This document shows positions 60,685-64,000 of a stretch of DNA of 64,000 bases, in pieces. Location of the stretch: NCBI GenBank assembly GCA_965221985.1, contig OZ244928.1:1984001-2048000 (forward strand), in the 5' to 3' direction. The DNA is from J054 sp965221985. GTDB lineage: Bacteria > Pseudomonadota > Gammaproteobacteria > Steroidobacterales > GCA-2729495. Under the pieces are notes generated by a model, which was not told the DNA's origin, did no database searches, and worked only from the letters and a program-made list of their open reading frames with translations. Numbering within the stretch: position 1 is the stretch's first letter; each line of letters opens with the position of its first letter. The position numbers were made by a program, and so were the translations under genes.

Positions 60685-62649
60685 TTAACGCTGTCTGCGG
60701 CGTCGCAGCAAGGGCAGACCCATCAGGAAGGCCAGGGAACCGAGTCCCAAGGCTGACTTGCCGCCCGGCAAGCTGACGGGTACACCACCGCCACCACCAC
60801 CGGTGGGTGCTTCGGCCACCGTGACGGTCACAGTTCCGTCGGCGGATGTATCGCCGTTGGCGTCGGTCACGTTATAGGTGAAGGTATCGTCACCCTCGAA
60901 CCCGGCATCGGGTGTATAGGTGGCGACGGCCCCGGCTACGGTTACGGTGCCATTGGCGCCGTCGGTTGCCGCAATGCTGTGATCGGTGACCTCACCATTA
61001 CCGGCCGTGACGTTCAAGTTGATGTCAACGGCGGTGTCCGGCGTGGTTTGTGCCGTGCCGTCTCCCGCTGCTGGCTGCGTATCCGTCAAGTTAACCGTGA
61101 CGGTCGCCGTGGCTGCGTCGTTTTGATCATCGGTAATCGTATAGTCAAAGGTGTCCGTGCCCACGAAGAAATCTGCGTCGGGCGTATACGTTACCGTGGT
61201 GCCATTAACCGCCGTGGTGCCGGTTGCGGGGTCTGTTGCAGTGACCGTTGAGGGTGCATTACCCAGTTCGTTACCCGCGATTGCCGCCACGTCTATGTCA
61301 CTGGTCTGGCTTTCCGGCGCCACACCTGTGGTATCGATGTCCGGCGCCGTATCGTCGTTGGCAATAGGCGTGCTATCGGGTTGCACATCAATCGTTACCG
61401 TCGCGGTGTCCGAACTCGTGCCGTCATCTACTTGGTAGATGAAAGTATCTTGGCCGCTAGTTCCCGGGTTCGGCGTGTAGGTAATGGTGATTTGATCCTG
61501 CGTACCAGGATTTGTGCCATTGATCGCAGCTACACCGTTGGCGCCTTGGGTATCGATGCTGACGGTGACCGGGTCAACGAATCCAGTGTCGTTAGCCAGC
61601 ACGGCAATGGGATCCGAGGCCGTGTCTTGCAGCGTGCCCTGTCCAGGATCGTCAACGGCAGTTCCGCCCGCGCCTTGCGCGGTTCCCGTGAACGTCCACA
61701 GCGGTGAACCCCATTGCGGCTGATTAAAAGTTGCTTGCGCGAGTTCCGATACGGGGTAGACCTCCGCATTGGTGATATTGCCGGCCGCGTCGGTGGTGAC
61801 CTTCCAAATAGAGTTATCAATTGTGGCGCGGTCGCCACTGGTTGCGATTTCGTGATGAGCGCCGCCTGCCGCGCAGGCGCCTAGCGACCCGTCAAAGAAC
61901 TCACAAACAAAACTCGCGCCATTGGCTACGGTCATGGGGGCGCCGGCGTTTGGATCGGATTCGAAGGTTGAAAGGGTCGGTGTGTTGCCGCTGTAGTCCG
62001 TGCCATCGTTGGGAGTCCAAAGGTCGACGAACGGATCGATATCATCACCGTAGATTGCACCCGAATCCGAGGTTAGCAGAGGTGGTGCACCGGCATCGCC
62101 GATCACGTATTCGCATCCACCGCCATTTACCACGGCGGAGTCTACAGTAGTCTCGGCCAGGGAGAAGCTGAGATCGCCGTCACCCCAAGATTCTTCACCG
62201 GTGGAGGTTTGACCGCCGGCGAAGGCGCGAACCGCGGCGCCGTAGCTGATTTCCGCGGCTAAGCTTGCGCCAGTTGTGCACCCTGGTCCCGGCTCATTGA
62301 TGGTAACGGTGCCGCTAATAGCAATGGCAGATTTTCCATCGCCTGGAACCCCGCCGGTGCCGCTGGGTGTCCCGGCAACCTGCCAAGGCGAATCACCGTC
62401 TGCATAGTATCCAGCCAACTGAACCGGACCTCGGTCGCCGAGGCCGGGAAAACTGGCTTCGTCGAAGCCGACGCCGTTGAAGGTACAGTTAGGTTGTCCG
62501 ACAACCATGAGCAGTCCCAGGCAAGCAAAGTCCGCCTGGGAAACCGTGCCGGTTATGTCGTTGATCACTTGGGCTGATGCGCTTGTCGCCAATCCAAAGG
62601 AAAGGCTGCCAGCTGCCAGTGCGCCAAGTAGTGCGCGAGTTCGAGTCAT
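60685..62649 (-). CDS. Large secreted Ig-like repeat protein with C-terminal anchor
   Basis: A 654-residue protein. A signal peptide (about 1-27, ending SASA) follows the ATG at 62649; GGAGG lies upstream, and the earlier in-frame start at 62664 is less likely. About the first 320 residues are a Cys-poor beta-rich region. From about residue 340, three to four tandem repeats of about 85-90 residues share patterns such as DTFIYQVDDGTSSDTATVTI, DTFDYTITDDQNDAATATVTVN and DTFTYNVTDANGDTSADGTVTV, as in cadherin-like/Big tandem-95 repeats. The end is a Gly-rich stretch, a hydrophobic helix, and arginines (GGKSALGLGSLAFLMGLPLLRRRRQR), a GlyGly-CTERM-like or PEP-CTERM-like sorting tail. A cell-surface adhesin is inferred. 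Confidence 0.77.
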   Translation of the reverse strand: MTRTRALLGALAAGSLSFGLATSASAQVINDITGTVSQADFACLGLLMVVGQPNCTFNGVGFDEASFPGLGDRGPVQLAGYYADGDSPWQVAGTPSGTGGVPGDGKSAIAISGTVTINEPGPGCTTGASLAAEISYGAAVRAFAGGQTSTGEESWGDGDLSFSLAETTVDSAVVNGGGCEYVIGDAGAPPLLTSDSGAIYGDDIDPFVDLWTPNDGTDYSGNTPTLSTFESDPNAGAPMTVANGASFVCEFFDGSLGACAAGGAHHEIATSGDRATIDNSIWKVTTDAAGNITNAEVYPVSELAQATFNQPQWGSPLWTFTGTAQGAGGTAVDDPGQGTLQDTASDPIAVLANDTGFVDPVTVSIDTQGANGVAAINGTNPGTQDQITITYTPNPGTSGQDTFIYQVDDGTSSDTATVTIDVQPDSTPIANDDTAPDIDTTGVAPESQTSDIDVAAIAGNELGNAPSTVTATDPATGTTAVNGTTVTYTPDADFFVGTDTFDYTITDDQNDAATATVTVNLTDTQPAAGDGTAQTTPDTAVDINLNVTAGNGEVTDHSIAATDGANGTVTVAGAVATYTPDAGFEGDDTFTYNVTDANGDTSADGTVTVTVAEAPTGGGGGGVPVSLPGGKSALGLGSLAFLMGLPLLRRRRQR

Positions 62650-63034
62650 GCGACTATCCTCCATCCTGCATGGAAATCTTAAGAATTATCTAAGGCCTAA
62701 TAGCCACGTCTATCGCATACGAATCGTCCCAGGCAAGTGGGAGATCGATAGACTTGGCGATTCGGCTTCCCCCTGAATTTAGACGCATTCGCCGCTCAGA
62801 GTGAGGCTAACACTAACGCGCCCCAGGGGTGCTGGCAAGGGCAGTTTGCAATGTCGAAATCCTTTTGAAAATTCATGCTTGTCAAGCCGTTAGCAGGCGT
62901 TGGCCGTTGTCCGTGAAGCGATCTTCGATGCGGAGGCTAAGCCCATGAAATTAGGGCTTTTGTAAGCGAATTGAGATTTCGACCTTGGAAGTAAGCTGCT
63001 TAGCCAGCGCGAAACTCGGTATGGCCGTCGCGAC
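62650..63034. other. Gap upstream of the Ig-repeat protein gene
   Basis: The 385 bases lie between the leftward repeat-protein start and the end of the leftward pseudopilin gene. They hold the ribosome site GGAGG and presumably the promoter of the repeat-protein gene. I see nothing else to name. Confidence 0.4.
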
Positions 63035-63592
63035 CTACGCAGGGCACAGGGGCGCGCGGCCGTTGGCCTGTCGATCCGCTAAACGTGCATGACCAGCCAC
63101 TGTTATGGCGAGGACGCGGGCCGATGCCGCACCGCGATTGTCGCAGATTGTGAACTGGCCCGTATTTTCGTCAATGTCGTCAACCATGATTTGGCCGTTG
63201 GCTCGGTAGCTGAAATAGGCTACCAGCTCATCCGAGCGGATGCTGATACCGTTGCCAGCCGCGGTACCGACAAGCAAGACATCGTTTTGTGCGGCTCGAC
63301 GGTCTAGATCTTCATCAAGAAATGCTATCCAACCACTTTCCCACTCCACGGCATTGCAGGTCTCGCCGTCGTTGCTAGCGCATAAGCTCACGGTTGAATT
63401 TCGAGTAATGGCTGTGCTGCGCGCCAGTTGCACCGCGGTCACGAACTGGTTAATGGTGCCAGCGCGCCGTTGATCGGACAGCACCGACGTCATGCTGGGC
63501 ACGGCCAGCGATAAGCTCAAGCCCGCGATGGCCGCGACAGTCAGTGTTTCCATTAATGTGAAGCCGCGGTTATGGCTTCTGGCGGTATTCAT
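63035..63592 (-). CDS. Type IV pilin-like/GspH-FimT pseudopilin
   Basis: A 185-residue minor pilin. The prepilin signal RGFTLMETLTVAAIAGLSLSLAVPS (about 9-33) has the Gly-Phe cleavage site and Glu at position +5, so a prepilin peptidase should process it. The rest matches the GspH/FimT family: an N-terminal helix followed by beta sheet with VQLARSTAITRNSTVSLCASNDGETC and a late FTICDNRGAASARVLAITVAGHARL segment. It is encoded alone, without other pilus genes in the window. It could belong to a type IV pilus or a type II secretion system. GGAG precedes the ATG. Confidence 0.85.
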   Translation of the reverse strand: MNTARSHNRGFTLMETLTVAAIAGLSLSLAVPSMTSVLSDQRRAGTINQFVTAVQLARSTAITRNSTVSLCASNDGETCNAVEWESGWIAFLDEDLDRRAAQNDVLLVGTAAGNGISIRSDELVAYFSYRANGQIMVDDIDENTGQFTICDNRGAASARVLAITVAGHARLADRQANGRAPLCPA

Positions 63593-63861
63593 CGCGGGGA
63601 CTCCATGGAGCTGCTCTGTAATGGGGAAGCTTAGGTAAAGGCTGGGAATTTGGCGGTGAAACCGGTCACAGGCTTGGTCGAGAGCCTTGTTATCCTAATT
63701 GCCTGAGCCAATGTTGCGCAGTGGCAACCGCGCCAGCCCCTGCCGATATCGCAGAGCTTGCGGGTTCGATTTGGCCACCAATTGCCTAAATCGGTCGATT
63801 CGATGCAAGATTTCCTGCGCGGTATGATGCGAGCGACCGCTTGTTTGTCGCCTTGGAGGTC

Positions 63862-64000
63862 ATGATGGAAGCCGAAGCAGCGCAGCTGCCCAATGAAAAG
63901 AATGGATTTACCGGCGCGCAGGTTGCCTTAATTGTCTTGCTTACTTTGCTGTTGGCGGCCGGTGGGACTTACTGGCTAGTAAGAACTTATGTGTTTCCGA
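63862..64000 (+). CDS. N-terminal fragment of a single-pass membrane protein (partial)
   Basis: The reading frame starts at ATG ATG (63862 or 63865) after GGAGGT at 63855-63860, and runs off the end of the window. The first 46 residues are a short polar stretch (MMEAEAAQLPNEKNGFTGAQ) followed by one strong membrane helix, ALIVLLTLLLAAGGTYWLVR. Only the N-terminus is visible, so family and function are undetermined. Confidence 0.55.
   Translation, partial: MMEAEAAQLPNEKNGFTGAQVALIVLLTLLLAAGGTYWLVRTYVFP

Noticed and set aside
60685..62649. Possible CRISPR or DNA repeat array because of repeated motifs
   Set aside because: The repetition is at the protein level (Ig-like domains of about 85-90 residues). 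DNA copies are not identical and no spacer-repeat pattern exists.
1..64000. Mobile elements, prophage, integrase, rRNA or tRNA genes
   Set aside because: No transposase, integrase, phage structural gene, terminal repeat or tRNA-like clover-leaf was recognised on either strand by reading. A tRNA search program would be needed to be certain.

Overview
This window looks like a chromosomal segment of a Gram-negative, probably gammaproteobacterial, heterotroph. The evidence is an E. coli-type four-subunit fumarate reductase, a homodimeric AceE, AvtA, NadA/NadB, a TonB-dependent receptor, PEP-CTERM-type surface proteins and a GspH/FimT pseudopilin. Gene density is high, with many ATGA overlaps. I found no rRNA, tRNA, CRISPR array, integrase, transposase or prophage gene. 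Both ends cut through a gene. Assignment to gammaproteobacteria is an inference from gene content, not from a marker gene.

Layout. (1) 1-4.5 kb: the end of an iron-sulfur oxidoreductase subunit, then on the minus strand a tight operon rquA-frdA-frdB-frdC-frdD. RquA makes rhodoquinone, so the operon encodes a low-potential quinone enzyme together with its likely partner, fumarate reductase. (2) 4.8-13.9 kb: a Rieske oxygenase, a saccharopine-dehydrogenase-like protein, an NmrA-type reductase, and an MFS transporter followed closely by a protein resembling red chlorophyll catabolite reductase and bilin reductases. A cold-shock protein and a DNA-deoxyinosine glycosylase follow. (3) 14-17.2 kb: a MacAB-like ABC efflux operon. 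(4) 17.8-34.7 kb: a PEP-CTERM-type protein, a flavin disulfide reductase with a TVP38/TMEM64 membrane protein, an aldehyde dehydrogenase, a nitrilase-fold protein lacking its catalytic cysteine, a second Rieske oxygenase, a TetR regulator with a polytopic membrane protein, a large TonB receptor, a Tat-signal thiamine-diphosphate enzyme, and AvtA. (5) 35-37.5 kb: a stand-alone malonyltransferase and an ExeA-like ATPase with a changed Walker B motif. (6) 38.1-46.3 kb: an operon for propionyl-CoA to succinyl-CoA (lyase, mutase, carboxylase beta and alpha, MeaB, epimerase). (7) 46.8-64 kb: two tandem paralogous surface proteins, an orphan aceE, two Tat-signal genes (SnoaL-like and alpha-hydroxy-acid oxidase), an outer-membrane barrel, nadA-nadB, a methyltransferase, a degenerate-GGDEF/EAL protein, a large Ig-like repeat protein, a pseudopilin, and the start of a membrane protein.

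How the genes may work together. Rhodoquinone plus fumarate reductase, with the methylmalonyl-CoA enzymes 34 kb away, resembles the parts list of fumarate respiration and propionate formation known from helminth mitochondria. Here the methylmalonyl enzymes may equally run in the propionate-oxidising direction. Regions 2 and 4 together hold two Rieske oxygenases, dehydrogenases, transporters and an outer-membrane receptor, which suggests uptake and oxidation of one or more unusual organic substrates. The substrate cannot be read from the sequence. The most unusual items are the rquA-frd operon, the bilin-reductase-superfamily protein beside an MFS transporter, the cysteine-less nitrilase homologue, and the exported cofactor enzymes.
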